A stretch of DNA of 64,000 nucleotides from an uncultured Collinsella sp. (GCA_958435945.1 CAUBIC010000006.1:45045-109044), one strand, 5' to 3'. Positions 8,817 through 18,075 are shown, counted from the first letter of the stretch. Notes: generated by a model from the letters alone, not told the origin. Made by a program: numbers and translations.

Positions 8817-9472
8817 TCGTCGCCTCCGCTCTTTTTGTCGCGCACCGTGGCGGGAATCGTCAAACTGACCGTCCCCTTGCCCGAGGCCCCCAGCAATTCC
8901 TTAACGTCTTCGGGGTCGGCCGCCAGCGTCACCCATTCGATCTTGCCTTCACGCGTGGCGCCGGCATCTTCGCTGGTATCGATTACGCGCGCGCCGCACA
9001 GCCGATCGGTCACGCCGTCCTTTTGCACGTACACGTCCACGTAGCTGCCCACGCCCGTGGCGCCCCCGACCGAATGCTCGGCATCGACCGCCACCGAAAC
9101 GGCGACCTTGCCTTTGGGCACCTCGAGCGTGTGGGTTTCGGCCTTGGTGTAGACATCGCAAATCACGGCATTTTTAGGGATGCGCGAGGTCGTCACGTCG
9201 CCGCGCACCTGGCGCAGCTCGGTCGCCGCATCGCGCGGCAGCAGGCTCGCCAGCCATTCCTGGGTTATGACATTGGTCTCGTCGAGGGTCTCGCCCGCAT
9301 CGATATCACGCGCCGCGACGCACACCTCGACGCGATCGCCGCCATACTTGGCCAGCGTCTCGGCCTGGACCTGCTCAGCCTGCGAGCGAATCGACGATGC
9401 GTAGACCATGCAGAGCAGCGCGGCGAGCACACCCGCGATTAGACTGATGGCGATGCGCTTGCTCTTGTTCAC
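8813..9472 (-). CDS. cpaB: CpaB/RcpC-like SAF-domain pilus assembly protein
   Basis: This 219-residue protein has an N-terminal membrane helix (IAISLIAGVLAALLCMVYA) followed by a SAF domain (VCVAARDIDAGETLDETNVI; SRIPKNAVICDVY) and a RcpC-type C-terminal domain. In Gram-negatives CpaB acts in the periplasm with the secretin; here it is presumably membrane-anchored and extracytoplasmic. GTG 9472 was chosen because AGAGGAG lies 5-6 bases upstream; an in-frame TTG at 9487 lacks a good site. This is the first gene of the visible Tad operon. Confidence 0.85.
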   Translation of the reverse strand: MNKSKRIAISLIAGVLAALLCMVYASSIRSQAEQVQAETLAKYGGDRVEVCVAARDIDAGETLDETNVITQEWLASLLPRDAATELRQVRGDVTTSRIPKNAVICDVYTKAETHTLEVPKGKVAVSVAVDAEHSVGGATGVGSYVDVYVQKDGVTDRLCGARVIDTSEDAGATREGKIEWVTLAADPEDVKELLGASGKGTVSLTIPATVRDKKSGGDE

Positions 9473-9582
9473 GACCGCTCCTCTCAAGGTAGCACCGGGC
9501 GGATGCCCGTAGCACCATTGTCCGAGCGGGCAAGCAGCAAAACGACGCGATCGCGATCTTGGTTTTGAGTGTCAAACCAATT

Positions 9583-9634
9583 GCCGACCAAAAGCTGACC
9601 GGCCCGTCAAGCTCGTGGCAAGGTTTTGGTCGGC
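9583..9634. repeat. Inverted repeat in the 252-bp gap between cpaB and rsgA
   Basis: Perfect 11-bp arms (GCCGACCAAAA at 9583-9593 and its complement at 9624-9634) flank a 30-bp spacer containing GCTGACC and GTCAAGCT. Parts of the sequence (GACCAAAAGCTGACC; GTCAAGCT with GGCAAGG) recur in another order at 43249-43293, so this is probably one member of a dispersed intergenic element. It could be the transcription end or the promoter region of the Tad operon. Nothing else was recognised in the gap apart from the rsgA terminator. Confidence 0.6.
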
Positions 9635-9672
9635 ACGTCAGCAAAACGCACGTTTAGGGGCGCATCGGCAAT

Positions 9673-9706
9673 AAAAAAGCCGCCTTCCGTACCATTGGGA
9701 GACGGC
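9673..9706 (-). terminator. Rho-independent terminator of rsgA
   Basis: On the minus strand the 7-bp stem GCCGTCT/AGGCGGC (one G-T wobble) is followed by six T residues, 18 bases after the rsgA stop codon. Confidence 0.8.
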
Positions 9707-9724
9707 TGTCATAGGTAGATTCAA

Positions 9725-10909
9725 TTACAGATGGACATCGGGATCGAGCATCTGAGCACTCACACGCATGGATGACGCCAGGTTTTGGAACGTCTCCAGG
9801 CGCAGGCTGTCGATTTGCCCGGCATCCTCGGCCTCGCGAACGGCGCAGCCCGGTTCGTGGGTATGCGTGCAGTCGCCAAACCGGCACGCACGCGACGCCT
9901 CGACGATCTCGGGAAACGCGCGTGCCAAGCCCCGCTCATGCCCCACGAGCGGCAGACTGCGCAGGCCCGGCGCGTCAGCAATAACGCCGGCTTCGCCCGG
10001 CAGCGCCACCATCACGCGCGCGACCGTGGTGTGGCGACCCTGGTCATCGCGCTCACGTACGCCGCCGGTCGCCAACGTATCGTGACCCAGCAGCGCGTTG
10101 AGCAGCGTCGACTTGCCAGCACCCGATTCACCCAAGATCATGGCGCAGCTCCCGGCGGGCACGCAGGCGCGCACCTCATCCAGGCCACGACCCTCGGCAG
10201 AGGACGTCACGATCACGCGCACGTCCGGACCCACCAAGCGGTGCACACGGTCCAGATCGCGCTCGAGCTCATCGGCGTCGCAGCGGTCGGCCTTGGTGAG
10301 TACCACCACCGGCTCGGCATCGCAGTCGAGTGCCAACACCAGCGAGCGCGCCACGCGGTCGAGCAGTACCTCGCCGGCGCCGAGCGCCTGCACGATCAGC
10401 ACGCTATCCACGTTGGAGCAAAGCACCTGACGCTCGCCGCGAGCGCGTCCGCGCCAGCGCTCAAAACTCGTGCGGCGTGGCAGCACGCACTCGATCACGC
10501 CCATGTCGTGCCCGGGCGCACGACGCACCGCCACGCGGTCGCCCACGGCGGGCAGCAGAACCTCGTCCTCGCCACGCGACTTGGCAAACCCCACGGCATG
10601 CTCGGCACGAAAGGTGTCATCGGCAGTCGCCACCAGCGGAAACCCACGATCCAGGCGCACCACGGCACCAAGCTGCATCTGCTCGGGCTCCTCGGCCCGA
10701 GCACAAAAATCATCGAAGGCAGCCCGCTGAGCATCATCGACCGGCAGATCGTCGAACGCCGGAACATCCTGCAGCGCATCGAGTCCCGGCACGCTTGCCA
10801 GCAGCTCCTCGGCAGACGCGGGAGCTTCGGTCGCAAGCTTCCGACGACGATCGCGCTTAGCCCGCGCCCCCGTCGTCTTTTTCTTCGCCTTAGCCTTCGC
10901 CTTGCCCAC
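9725..10909 (-). CDS. rsgA: Ribosome small-subunit-dependent GTPase A
   Basis: This 394-residue circularly permuted GTPase helps late maturation of the 30S subunit. The permuted order is visible: G4 (LTKADR), then G1 (GESGAGKST), then G3 (DAPGLRS), and a C-terminal zinc finger (CRFGDCTHTHEPGC). The N-terminus is a very basic Lys/Arg/Ala stretch (KAKAKAKKK) before the OB-fold domain, longer than in E. coli RsgA. GTG 10909 follows a GGGAGGCG ribosome site; the upstream in-frame extension overlaps the terminator of the neighbouring ATPase gene and was rejected. Confidence 0.92.
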   Translation of the reverse strand: MGKAKAKAKKKTTGARAKRDRRRKLATEAPASAEELLASVPGLDALQDVPAFDDLPVDDAQRAAFDDFCARAEEPEQMQLGAVVRLDRGFPLVATADDTFRAEHAVGFAKSRGEDEVLLPAVGDRVAVRRAPGHDMGVIECVLPRRTSFERWRGRARGERQVLCSNVDSVLIVQALGAGEVLLDRVARSLVLALDCDAEPVVVLTKADRCDADELERDLDRVHRLVGPDVRVIVTSSAEGRGLDEVRACVPAGSCAMILGESGAGKSTLLNALLGHDTLATGGVRERDDQGRHTTVARVMVALPGEAGVIADAPGLRSLPLVGHERGLARAFPEIVEASRACRFGDCTHTHEPGCAVREAEDAGQIDSLRLETFQNLASSMRVSAQMLDPDVHL

Positions 10910-10957
10910 AAGCGCCTCCCAGCACCACAAATCACAACTGAGCGGGTATTTTAAATC

Positions 10958-10991
10958 AAAAAGAGCTGGCCGGGCAAAGCCCGACCAGCTC
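10958..10991 (-). terminator. Rho-independent terminator downstream of the P-type ATPase
   Basis: On the minus strand GAGCTGGTCGGGC pairs with GCCCGGCCAGCTC around a three-base loop and is followed by TTTTTGATTT. It lies about 160 bases after the ATPase stop and just before the rsgA start region. Confidence 0.85.
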
Positions 10992-11051
10992 ACATACTTT
11001 CCCTCAGCCCTTTTCATCCGCACGGGGAGAGAAGCCAGCAAGGATAGCGCA

Positions 11052-11139
11052 GGGCCCGCCCCGGAAGCCCTTTCTCCCGAACGATCCCGCAGCGCAAAGC
11101 GCGAGGACCAGTGAGGGAGAAAGGGCGTGGGGCGGGCCC
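11052..11139. repeat. Long hairpin in the 3' region of the P-type ATPase gene
   Basis: The arms 11052-11078 and 11115-11139 are almost fully complementary (outer GGGCCCGCCCC block and inner GCCCTTTCTCCC block, with a short internal bulge) around a 36-base loop that itself contains GCGCAAAGCGC. It starts 11 bases after the ATPase stop codon. It is not followed by a T-run, so it is more likely an mRNA-stabilising or repeat element than a terminator. Confidence 0.7.
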
Positions 11140-11150
11140 GAACGAGAGCG

Positions 11151-13832
11151 TTACTCTTTCTCCACTGCGCGCATGATCGCCTTGTAGATCTCCATCAACG
11201 GAATGATCAGGAAGGCAAGGCCCAGGGCGGCGATAACGCCCTTGAGCTCAAGCGTCACGGGGCCAAAGAACATCTCGGCAAGCGTCGGCTGAACGGTCAC
11301 GATAACCGTCAGTACCAGCGCCAGCGCGGCAGATGCCCACAGCCACTTGTTCTGCTTCTTCATGCTAAACAGCGACGCACGACGGCTGCGCATATTGAAG
11401 CAGTGGAAGATCTCGACCATGTTGAGCGTGATGAACGCCATCATCACGCCTTCCTCGTCGGCATTGCCGGCGATCATATCGGCGATGTGGATGTAGCCCA
11501 TGTCAAAGTACACGCCCACAAAGAAGCTCGCCAGCACCAGCGCGGTGATGATCAGGCCCTGAACCACACAGTCCAGGCCCATATTGCCGGCAAAGACGCC
11601 GTCCTTGGCGTTGCGCGGCTTGCGCTTCATGATGTCACCCTCGGCGTCCTCCATGCCCAGCGCGAGCGCGGGGAAGCAGTCGGTGACCAGGTTCACCCAC
11701 AGCAGCTGCACCGGCTGGAAGATGGTAAAGCCGATGAGCGTGGCGATAAACACCGAGAACACCTCGGCAAGGTTAGCCGAAAGCAGGAACTGGATGACCT
11801 TGCGGATGTTGTCGTAGATGCGACGGCCCTCTTCGCAAGCACCGATGATGGTGGCGAAGTTGTCGTCGGCAAGCACCATGTCGGCAACGTTCTTGGTGAC
11901 GTCGGTACCGGTGATGCCCATGCCCACGCCGATGTCGGCGCGCTTGATGGACGGGGCGTCGTTGACGCCGTCGCCCGTCATGGCCACGATCTGGTCGCGC
12001 GACTTCCAGGCCCCGACGATGCGGGTCTTGTGCTCGGGCTGGACGCGAGCGTACACGCCGTAGTCCTCGATGTGCGCGTCGAGCTCCTCGTCGCTCATGC
12101 GATCGAGGTCGGCACCGGTGATGGCATGGCTGCGATCGGTGACGATTCCCAGCTGCTTGGCGATGGCCACGGCGGTGTCGATGTGGTCGCCCGTGATCAT
12201 GACGGTGCGGATACCGGCGTCATGGGCCTCGCGGATGGCGTCGGCGACCTCGGGGCGGACAGGGTCAATCATGCCGGACAGGCCGCAGAAGACCAGGTCA
12301 TGCTCGAGCGCAGCGGGGCTGCAGTCGCTCGGGACCTCGGTGTAGGTGCGGCTTGCCAGCGCCAACACGCGCAGGGCCTCGTCGGCCATGGCCTTGTTGG
12401 CGGCCACGAGCTCGGCGCGACGCTCCTCGGTCAGCGGGACGACCTTTTCGCCCTCGTAGATATGGGTGCACAGGCCGATCACCACGTCGGGCGCGCCCTT
12501 GGTGTACTGCTCGTACTCGCCATCCAGGGTCTCGACGACCACGGACATCATCTTGCGGCCCGAGTCGAACGGGGCCTCGCCCACGCGCGGGTGCTCGGCA
12601 GTCAGGCCGGTGAGACCAGCCTTGCCGGCGTCGTTGACGAGCGCACACTCAGTCGGCTCGCCCACGGCCTCGCCCAGCTCCTCGTCCCACTGGGCATCGG
12701 AGCAAAGGGCCATACCTGCCAGGAACTTCTCCTTAGGCGCAGCGAGCTCGTGCTTGACGACGGTCATCTTGTTCTGGGTAAGGGTGCCGGTCTTGTCGGA
12801 GCAGATGGTCTGCGTGCAGCCGAGGGTCTCGACGGCAGAAAGCTTGCGGATAATCGCCTGGCGCTTGGCCATCTTGGTCACGCCAAGCGACAGCACGATG
12901 GTCACGACGGCGACCAGGCCCTCGGGGATGGCGGCGACGGCAAGCGAGACGGCGACCATAAAGGTGTCGAGCAGGGCAGTCGGGTCGGTGAGGACGTTGC
13001 CCACGCCGTGACGGATGATGTCGACGCCAAAGATGACGACGCAGATGACGATCACCATGATGGTAAGGATGCGGCTGAGCTCGGCAAGCTTCACCTGCAG
13101 CGGCGTAAGCTCTTCCTTGGCCTCGGCCAGGGCGCCGGCGATCTTGCCCATCTCGGTATCCATGCCGGTACCGACCACGACGGCGCGGCCGCGGCCGTAC
13201 ACCACGGTAGAGCCCATGTAGCACATGTTCTTGCGGTCGCCGAGCGGCACGTCATCGGTGCCCGCGGCAAGCTCGATCACGTTGGCGTGCTTCTCTACGG
13301 GCACGGACTCGCCGGTGAGTGCAGCCTCTTCGATCTTCATCGTGGCACTCTCGAGCACGCGGCAGTCGGCCGGAACGGAGTCGCCCGCCTCGAGCATGAT
13401 CACGTCACCGGGCACGAGCTCGGCGCTCGGCAGGTGCACGAGCTTGCCGTCGCGCAGTACCTTGGACTGCGCCGCGCTCATCTCCTGCAGGGCCTCGAGG
13501 GCTTCTTCGCTCTTGGCTTCCTGGACCACGCCCAGCACCGAGTTGACGATAACGACGAACATGATGATGACGACATCGGCAAAGTCGGGCTCGCCCTTGA
13601 CCATGCCCGTGAGCGCACTGATGACGGCGGCAACGATCAGCATGATGACCATGGGATCGGCCATCTGCTCAAAGAAACGCTTCCACAGCGGCGTCTTCTC
13701 GGCTTCCTCGAGCTTGTTAGGGCCTGTCTTAGCGAGGCGCGACGACGCCTCGTCGTCGCTCAGGCCGAGGTTCTCATCGACACCCTGGTCGCTGAGCACC
13801 TCCGCCGCGGCGGACAGGTATTCCTTTTGCAT
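11151..13832 (-). CDS. Calcium-type P-type ATPase (P2A), cation-transporting
   Basis: This 893-residue membrane pump has an actuator TGES at 173-176, PEGL in M4 at 303-306, the phosphorylation site DKTGTLT with Asp346, the hinge MTGDGVNDAP, and M5/M6 segments including NLVTDCFPALALGMEDAE. The PEGL and M6 Asp pattern and the SERCA-like length point to Ca2+ export; Mn2+ or Na+ cannot be excluded. The start MQKEYLSAAAEVL follows AGGAGGGG. The gene is monocistronic with a structured leader upstream and its own terminator downstream. Confidence 0.93.
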   Translation of the reverse strand: MQKEYLSAAAEVLSDQGVDENLGLSDDEASSRLAKTGPNKLEEAEKTPLWKRFFEQMADPMVIMLIVAAVISALTGMVKGEPDFADVVIIMFVVIVNSVLGVVQEAKSEEALEALQEMSAAQSKVLRDGKLVHLPSAELVPGDVIMLEAGDSVPADCRVLESATMKIEEAALTGESVPVEKHANVIELAAGTDDVPLGDRKNMCYMGSTVVYGRGRAVVVGTGMDTEMGKIAGALAEAKEELTPLQVKLAELSRILTIMVIVICVVIFGVDIIRHGVGNVLTDPTALLDTFMVAVSLAVAAIPEGLVAVVTIVLSLGVTKMAKRQAIIRKLSAVETLGCTQTICSDKTGTLTQNKMTVVKHELAAPKEKFLAGMALCSDAQWDEELGEAVGEPTECALVNDAGKAGLTGLTAEHPRVGEAPFDSGRKMMSVVVETLDGEYEQYTKGAPDVVIGLCTHIYEGEKVVPLTEERRAELVAANKAMADEALRVLALASRTYTEVPSDCSPAALEHDLVFCGLSGMIDPVRPEVADAIREAHDAGIRTVMITGDHIDTAVAIAKQLGIVTDRSHAITGADLDRMSDEELDAHIEDYGVYARVQPEHKTRIVGAWKSRDQIVAMTGDGVNDAPSIKRADIGVGMGITGTDVTKNVADMVLADDNFATIIGACEEGRRIYDNIRKVIQFLLSANLAEVFSVFIATLIGFTIFQPVQLLWVNLVTDCFPALALGMEDAEGDIMKRKPRNAKDGVFAGNMGLDCVVQGLIITALVLASFFVGVYFDMGYIHIADMIAGNADEEGVMMAFITLNMVEIFHCFNMRSRRASLFSMKKQNKWLWASAALALVLTVIVTVQPTLAEMFFGPVTLELKGVIAALGLAFLIIPLMEIYKAIMRAVEKE

Positions 13833-13842
13833 ATAGAGTCCC

Positions 13843-13896
13843 CTCCTGGGATTCGGGCCACTCAGCAGATTGATGCCCGATCATAATTCCCAGGAG
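13843..13896 (-). promoter_or_regulatory. Leader hairpin that can mask the ATPase ribosome-binding site
   Basis: The arms CTCCTGGGA (13843-13851) and TCCCAGGAG (13888-13896), with an inner GGGC/GCCC pairing, form a stem whose proximal strand contains the Shine-Dalgarno sequence of the P-type ATPase. A second small stem (CTGCCG/CGGCAG) lies upstream near 13918-13936. I could not match either to a named riboswitch. The rest of the 441-bp gap to pyk (13940-14270) is AT-rich and holds the pyk promoter. Confidence 0.5.
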
Positions 13897-14179
13897 AAGG
13901 GCAAGGGCTCATCAAGGCTGCCGTGCTGAGCGGCAGTTGATAGTGGAGCTATGGTACCCCAAAGCAACGCGTCTAGCCAAAACAATCCATTTGGAAATAT
14001 GGTCCATAAGCAACGGTGCAGGCCGTGTGATGCTCAACATTGATAAAACGTTTTTTCTTCGGCGCATCATCAAATTGAAATATCGCCCAGATAGCAGCGG
14101 TTAGAACGGTTGGTAAAGTTTTTGCATATACCGTTTTTCCGCAAAAAATGAACTTCTAATTCGGCATACGGTCGATTTT

Positions 14180-14210
14180 TTGGGGTATTCGGTCGCCATT
14201 TCGTTATAAT
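14180..14210 (+). promoter_or_regulatory. Probable pyk promoter
   Basis: A TATAAT -10 box at 14205-14210 lies in an AT-rich stretch 63 bases before the pyk start. The best -35 is TTGGGG at 14180-14185 with a long 19-base spacer, so the -10 is more certain than the -35. Confidence 0.5.
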
Positions 14211-14273
14211 CAACTCAGTTTTATTTCTTATGGTTTATCTATCAGCGCAAGACGATGTCAGATGGAGGTCTGA

Positions 14274-15734
14274 ATGTACAAGCGCACTAAGATTGTATGC
14301 ACCATGGGTCCCGCCTGCGATAGCGACGAGACCATCCGCGAGATGATCAAGGCGGGCATGAACGTCGCCCGTTTTAACTTCTCGCACGGCTCCTACGACG
14401 AGCACCACGGTCGCATCGAGCGCGTCCGTCGTATTTCCAAGGAGCTCGGTATGCCCGTCGGCATCCTGCTCGACACCAAGGGCCCCGAGGTCCGCACCGG
14501 CCTTCTGGTCGATGGCAAGAAGGTTGCCGTCAAGACCGGCGACAAGATCGTCGTCACCGCTCAGCCCACGACCGAGGATTTCCACGGCACCGCTGAGCAC
14601 ATCTCCCTCGACTACCTGGCTCTGCCCTCCGAGGTCGAGAAGGGCTCCCTCATCCTGATCGATGACGGCCTGGTTGCCCTCGAGGTCGAGTCCGTCGACG
14701 GCCAGGACATGACCTGCGTCGTCAAGAACGACGGCCTGATCGGCGAGCGCAAGGGCGTCAACATGCCCAACGTCAACATCTCGCTGCCCGCTATCACCGA
14801 GCGCGATCGTCAGGACATCCTCTTTGGCCTGACCGAGAACATCGACTACATCGCCGCTTCCTTCATCCGTGACGGCGAGTCCGTCCGCGGCATCCGCAAG
14901 CTTTGCCGCGAGAACGGTGGCGAGCACGTGACGATCTTCCCGAAGATCGAGTGCGCCCTGGGCGTCGAGAACTTCGACGAGATCCTCGAGGCTTCCGACG
15001 GCATTATGGTCGCCCGTGGCGACCTGGGCATCGAGATCAAGCCCGAGCTCGTTCCCCACATCCAGAAGGAGATTATCGCCAAGTGCAACGCGGCCTACAA
15101 GCCCGTTATCACCGCTACGCAGATGCTCGACTCCATGCAGCAGAACCCGCGCCCGACGCGCGCCGAGGTTGCCGACGTTGCTAACGCCATCTACGACGGC
15201 ACCGACGCCGTTATGCTCTCTGGCGAGTCCGCTGCCGGTAAGTACCCGGTCGAGGCCGTTAAGATGCAGGCCAGCATTGCTCTCGAGACCGAAAAGTACC
15301 TCCCGGCTCACGCTCCGCTCGAGGTTCCGGCTGACGCTCACGGCACCCGCGTTGTCAACAACGTTGTGGGTATGTCCGCTGTGAACATGGCCACCACCGT
15401 TGGCGCCAAGTGCATCACCGTGCCGACGACCACCGGTCGTACCGCTCGTCTGATCTCGCACTTCCGTCCCAACATGCCGATCTGCGCGTTCTCCCGCCAC
15501 GAGTGGGCCGTCCAGCAGATGATCATGTACTGGGGCGTTATCCCGCACCAGGCCGAGATTACCCAGGGCACCGTCAACGGCACGATCGTCAAGGCGATCG
15601 AGACCGCTAAGGAGCTCGGCTACGTCGAGGCCGGCGACCTGACCGTCGCCACCGCTGGCGATCCCCGCATGAGCGTCCAGCTCGAGGACAAGGTCTCCTC
15701 GACCAACGTCGCTTACGTCGCTCAGGTGCGCTAA
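14274..15734 (+). CDS. pyk: Pyruvate kinase
   Basis: This 486-residue enzyme converts phosphoenolpyruvate and ADP to pyruvate and ATP. Visible motifs are KIVCTMGPAC at the N-terminus, GMNVARFNFSHG, FPKIECALGVENFDEI with the catalytic Lys, MVARGDLGIEI (the family signature and metal site), ATQMLDSM and the C-terminal allosteric-type domain. The length is usual for a bacterial enzyme. GGAGGTCTG precedes the ATG. The codon choice is strongly biased (GAG, GTC, CTC, AAG), as expected for a highly expressed glycolytic gene. It is transcribed alone from its own promoter to a strong terminator. Confidence 0.97.
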   Translation: MYKRTKIVCTMGPACDSDETIREMIKAGMNVARFNFSHGSYDEHHGRIERVRRISKELGMPVGILLDTKGPEVRTGLLVDGKKVAVKTGDKIVVTAQPTTEDFHGTAEHISLDYLALPSEVEKGSLILIDDGLVALEVESVDGQDMTCVVKNDGLIGERKGVNMPNVNISLPAITERDRQDILFGLTENIDYIAASFIRDGESVRGIRKLCRENGGEHVTIFPKIECALGVENFDEILEASDGIMVARGDLGIEIKPELVPHIQKEIIAKCNAAYKPVITATQMLDSMQQNPRPTRAEVADVANAIYDGTDAVMLSGESAAGKYPVEAVKMQASIALETEKYLPAHAPLEVPADAHGTRVVNNVVGMSAVNMATTVGAKCITVPTTTGRTARLISHFRPNMPICAFSRHEWAVQQMIMYWGVIPHQAEITQGTVNGTIVKAIETAKELGYVEAGDLTVATAGDPRMSVQLEDKVSSTNVAYVAQVR

Positions 15735-15763
15735 GTCGTACTTGCAAGCACACTTGCATTGCA

Positions 15764-15799
15764 AAGGGCCCGGAAGGCAAAGCCTTCCGGGCCCTTTTT
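15764..15799 (+). terminator. Rho-independent terminator of pyk
   Basis: AAGGGCCCGGAAGGC and its perfect complement enclose a three-base loop and are followed by TTTTT, 30 bases after the pyk stop codon. Confidence 0.93.
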
Positions 15800-15977
15800 C
15801 TGTGCCAATGCCGGCGCACAGCAAAACACGCACTCATTTCTTTACCAAAAGTGCGAAATTCACCCTTCGAGGCCCATAAAATAAAGTCCCAAGCGCTAAA
15901 AGTGTTCGCCCGGTGGCAAACCCACACCTTAACCGACGCTGATAAATCGTTTTAGCAAAAGCCAGATCGACCTGGTT

Positions 15978-16105
15978 TTCGGAAGTATGCGGCAAATTCT
16001 GAGACCACCGAGCACACCTCGTTTTTTCGCAACAAAATGCCTGATAAACTAGCCTCAAAAGCCAGGTCTGCTCACAGGGTTCAGATTTTGCCGCATACTT
16101 CCGAA
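15978..16105. repeat. Long inverted repeat upstream of an endonuclease-fold gene
   Basis: Twenty-five-base arms at 15978-16002 and 16081-16105 differ at one position (core TTCGGAAGTATGCGGCAAA) and are separated by 78 bases. It ends 51 bases before the start of the 16157 gene in the 422-bp gap after pyk. The inside also repeats AAAAGCCAG near each arm. The remaining part of the gap (15800-15977) shows no gene. Confidence 0.7.
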
Positions 16106-16156
16106 TTGACGCTGGCATCGCACGGTCCAAAAGCACATTTCGACCAGGAGGACGTC

Positions 16157-17230
16157 ATGGACCTGACGCTATGCGGTCAATCCGCTTTTTACTATCACCG
16201 TATTCCGCCGCAGGTATTAGGCCTTTACCCCGCCATTAGCCTTGGCAATATGGATCGCAGATGTTGCGCCCTTGGGAACCATGCGCTTGTTGAAGACCTT
16301 CTTCATATGCCGCTTCATCGATTTGTGTTCAGTCGCGAGCAAGTCGGATCACGGAGTTTGTTCAAGTCACACCTCCTGACCCAAGAGCCGCCTCCTGGGT
16401 CGTTTAGGCAGACTGAGCATGGGTTTGATGTCACTTCACCGGAGTTCACGCTGCTCAGCCTTGCCACGCAGGTCTCACGCAGCCAGTTACTCATGGCTTG
16501 CTACGAGATGTGCGGCTCCTTTGCAGTGTTTAAGCCCTGCGAGCGAACGCAACAACAACTCGATGAAGCTATTTCGCTTAAGCTCATTCCACCCAACTGC
16601 GGCTGGGAGCGAGTTAACGACACCAAGGGCAATAACACCAGCTTGTGGAAGCGCACGCCGCTTCTTGCCGCAGCGGATATCGCCGCGTTCGCCAAGCAGG
16701 CCGCAGGCCTGCGCGGCGTTAAGCAGCTCCGCTGGGCCGCCGAACGCATGACAGGACAGACCGCCTCGCCCTTTGAAGTCCAGACGTCAATTCTCATCTC
16801 GCTCCCCCGCGATGAGGGCGGTCTGGGCATCGACATCACCAATAACGCGCGCATCCCGCTCAGCGAAGCCGCGCGTTCGCTGTATGACAAAACCTGCTGC
16901 TACGCCGATATCCTCATCGAAAGCGCCACCGACAGCATGGGCGTCATCCTTGAATGCCAAGGCCGCTCCGCCCACGACAGCGAAGCCGCGAGCCTCTCCG
17001 ATGCCGAGCGCGCCACCGCACTCACAAGCATGGGCTACGACGTCATCCAAATTACCTATGACCAGATCAAGGAGAAGAAGAGCTTCAACCACATAGCCGA
17101 GCTCATCCATAAAAAGGCTGGACTTCCCTACACCCCAAAGACCGATCAGGAACGCACCACCGAAGATGCCCTGCGGCAAGAGCTACTTGTCGATTGGGTT
17201 GAGCTATTCACTGCCGGGCCGGCCAGCTAG
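16157..17230 (+). CDS. Endonuclease-fold protein (DUF559/AbiEi-like), paralogue 1
   Basis: This 357-residue protein is of unrecognised exact function. The C-terminal third reads ADILIE, GVILECQGRSAHDSE, DAERATALTSMGYDVIQIT, a pattern of acidic, acidic-x-Q/K and Arg residues seen in Vsr/DUF559-type restriction-endonuclease folds. The middle has SPEFTLLSLA and SPFEVQTSI blocks that also occur in the gene at 42021-43124. The family may include antitoxin-like or DNA-repair proteins. ATG 16157 follows GGAGGACGTC; the longer ORF start at 16037 lies inside the upstream inverted repeat. Its stop overlaps the convergent gene's stop by 4 bp. Confidence 0.65.
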   Translation: MDLTLCGQSAFYYHRIPPQVLGLYPAISLGNMDRRCCALGNHALVEDLLHMPLHRFVFSREQVGSRSLFKSHLLTQEPPPGSFRQTEHGFDVTSPEFTLLSLATQVSRSQLLMACYEMCGSFAVFKPCERTQQQLDEAISLKLIPPNCGWERVNDTKGNNTSLWKRTPLLAAADIAAFAKQAAGLRGVKQLRWAAERMTGQTASPFEVQTSILISLPRDEGGLGIDITNNARIPLSEAARSLYDKTCCYADILIESATDSMGVILECQGRSAHDSEAASLSDAERATALTSMGYDVIQITYDQIKEKKSFNHIAELIHKKAGLPYTPKTDQERTTEDALRQELLVDWVELFTAGPAS

Positions 17231-18075
17231 CAGCTAGCAATCAGGGGCAGCGCAGACACATCGGGCGATTCGACACGGGCGGCAAAACCCGCCTCGGTTA
17301 GCTCGACGACCTCGGTAAACGTTGCATCGAAAAACTCCTCGGTTAGCAAGCGATACGGCGGATGATCGGGCTCGCCGGGGTTTTCGCGTACAATCTCGTG
17401 CATAACGCCGATGGTCTTGAGCACATACTCCTTATGGATGGGATACTGACCAAAACGCGTCGCCGCAGTATAGAGGCGATCGGTCGCGCGCGGAATCGAA
17501 ACAATGCCGAGCGTCTTGCCAAACCAGTCAAAGTCGCCTTGCTTTTTAATGCGGAATTCCTCGCACGGCTTGCCGCCGTGCGCCTCCAGGTACTGGTTCA
17601 CGCGGGTGTTCCACACGGTATCGGCAACAAGGTGAGACCAAACGCCCAGCGTCAGATCGAGCAGCGACTGCGCCACATCTTCGGACGCAAGCGAAAACTC
17701 ACAGGCGCCGGGGCCGGCAACCGGCTCGGCGTCCTTGTAACGTTGGGGATAATGCACCCGATTGAGTCGCTCGCGTTCCTCGACAATCGAGGTGGCCTCA
17801 GCAGGTTCGCCCGCGGGTGCGCCTTTAAGCAGCGGCGCCACATAGGTATCCCAGAACTCATGCTCACGAGGCTTAGGGATAGGCTCGGGCTTTGCAAAGT
17901 GCGTAATGCGATACGGGATGGGATCGGCGATGCCAGGGACCATATAGCCCACGAAGATATCCGGAACCACGCAGCCAAACAAAAAGGCATTGCGATCGCG
18001 CACGCTATTGGCAAGCGCACCGGTGCGCTCCAGCAAACGCTCCGTCTGAGCGATATGAATGTTCCAGCTTGGCAT
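17227..18075 (-). CDS. Zinc-dependent phospholipase C-like protein
   Basis: This 282-residue protein starts MPSWNIHIAQTERLLERTG and contains GCVVPDIFVGYMV, ITHFAKPEP and GVWSHLVADTVWNTRVN, the spaced His/Asp pattern of the PF00882 zinc-dependent phospholipase C family. Bacterial members of this type often lack a signal peptide, as here, and have no proven substrate. ATG 18075 sits after GGGGGTGGCT; an ATG 12 bases upstream at 18087 is the alternative. It is convergent with the endonuclease-fold gene. Confidence 0.72.
   Translation of the reverse strand: MPSWNIHIAQTERLLERTGALANSVRDRNAFLFGCVVPDIFVGYMVPGIADPIPYRITHFAKPEPIPKPREHEFWDTYVAPLLKGAPAGEPAEATSIVEERERLNRVHYPQRYKDAEPVAGPGACEFSLASEDVAQSLLDLTLGVWSHLVADTVWNTRVNQYLEAHGGKPCEEFRIKKQGDFDWFGKTLGIVSIPRATDRLYTAATRFGQYPIHKEYVLKTIGVMHEIVRENPGEPDHPPYRLLTEEFFDATFTEVVELTEAGFAARVESPDVSALPLIASC

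Noticed and set aside
9488..9660. A small gene between cpaB and rsgA
   Set aside because: The short frames there have no ribosome site and cross the inverted repeat.
11127..13886. A 919-codon plus-strand frame opposite the P-type ATPase
   Set aside because: The translation is His/Asp/Gly-rich without known motifs, while the minus strand encodes an intact P-type ATPase.
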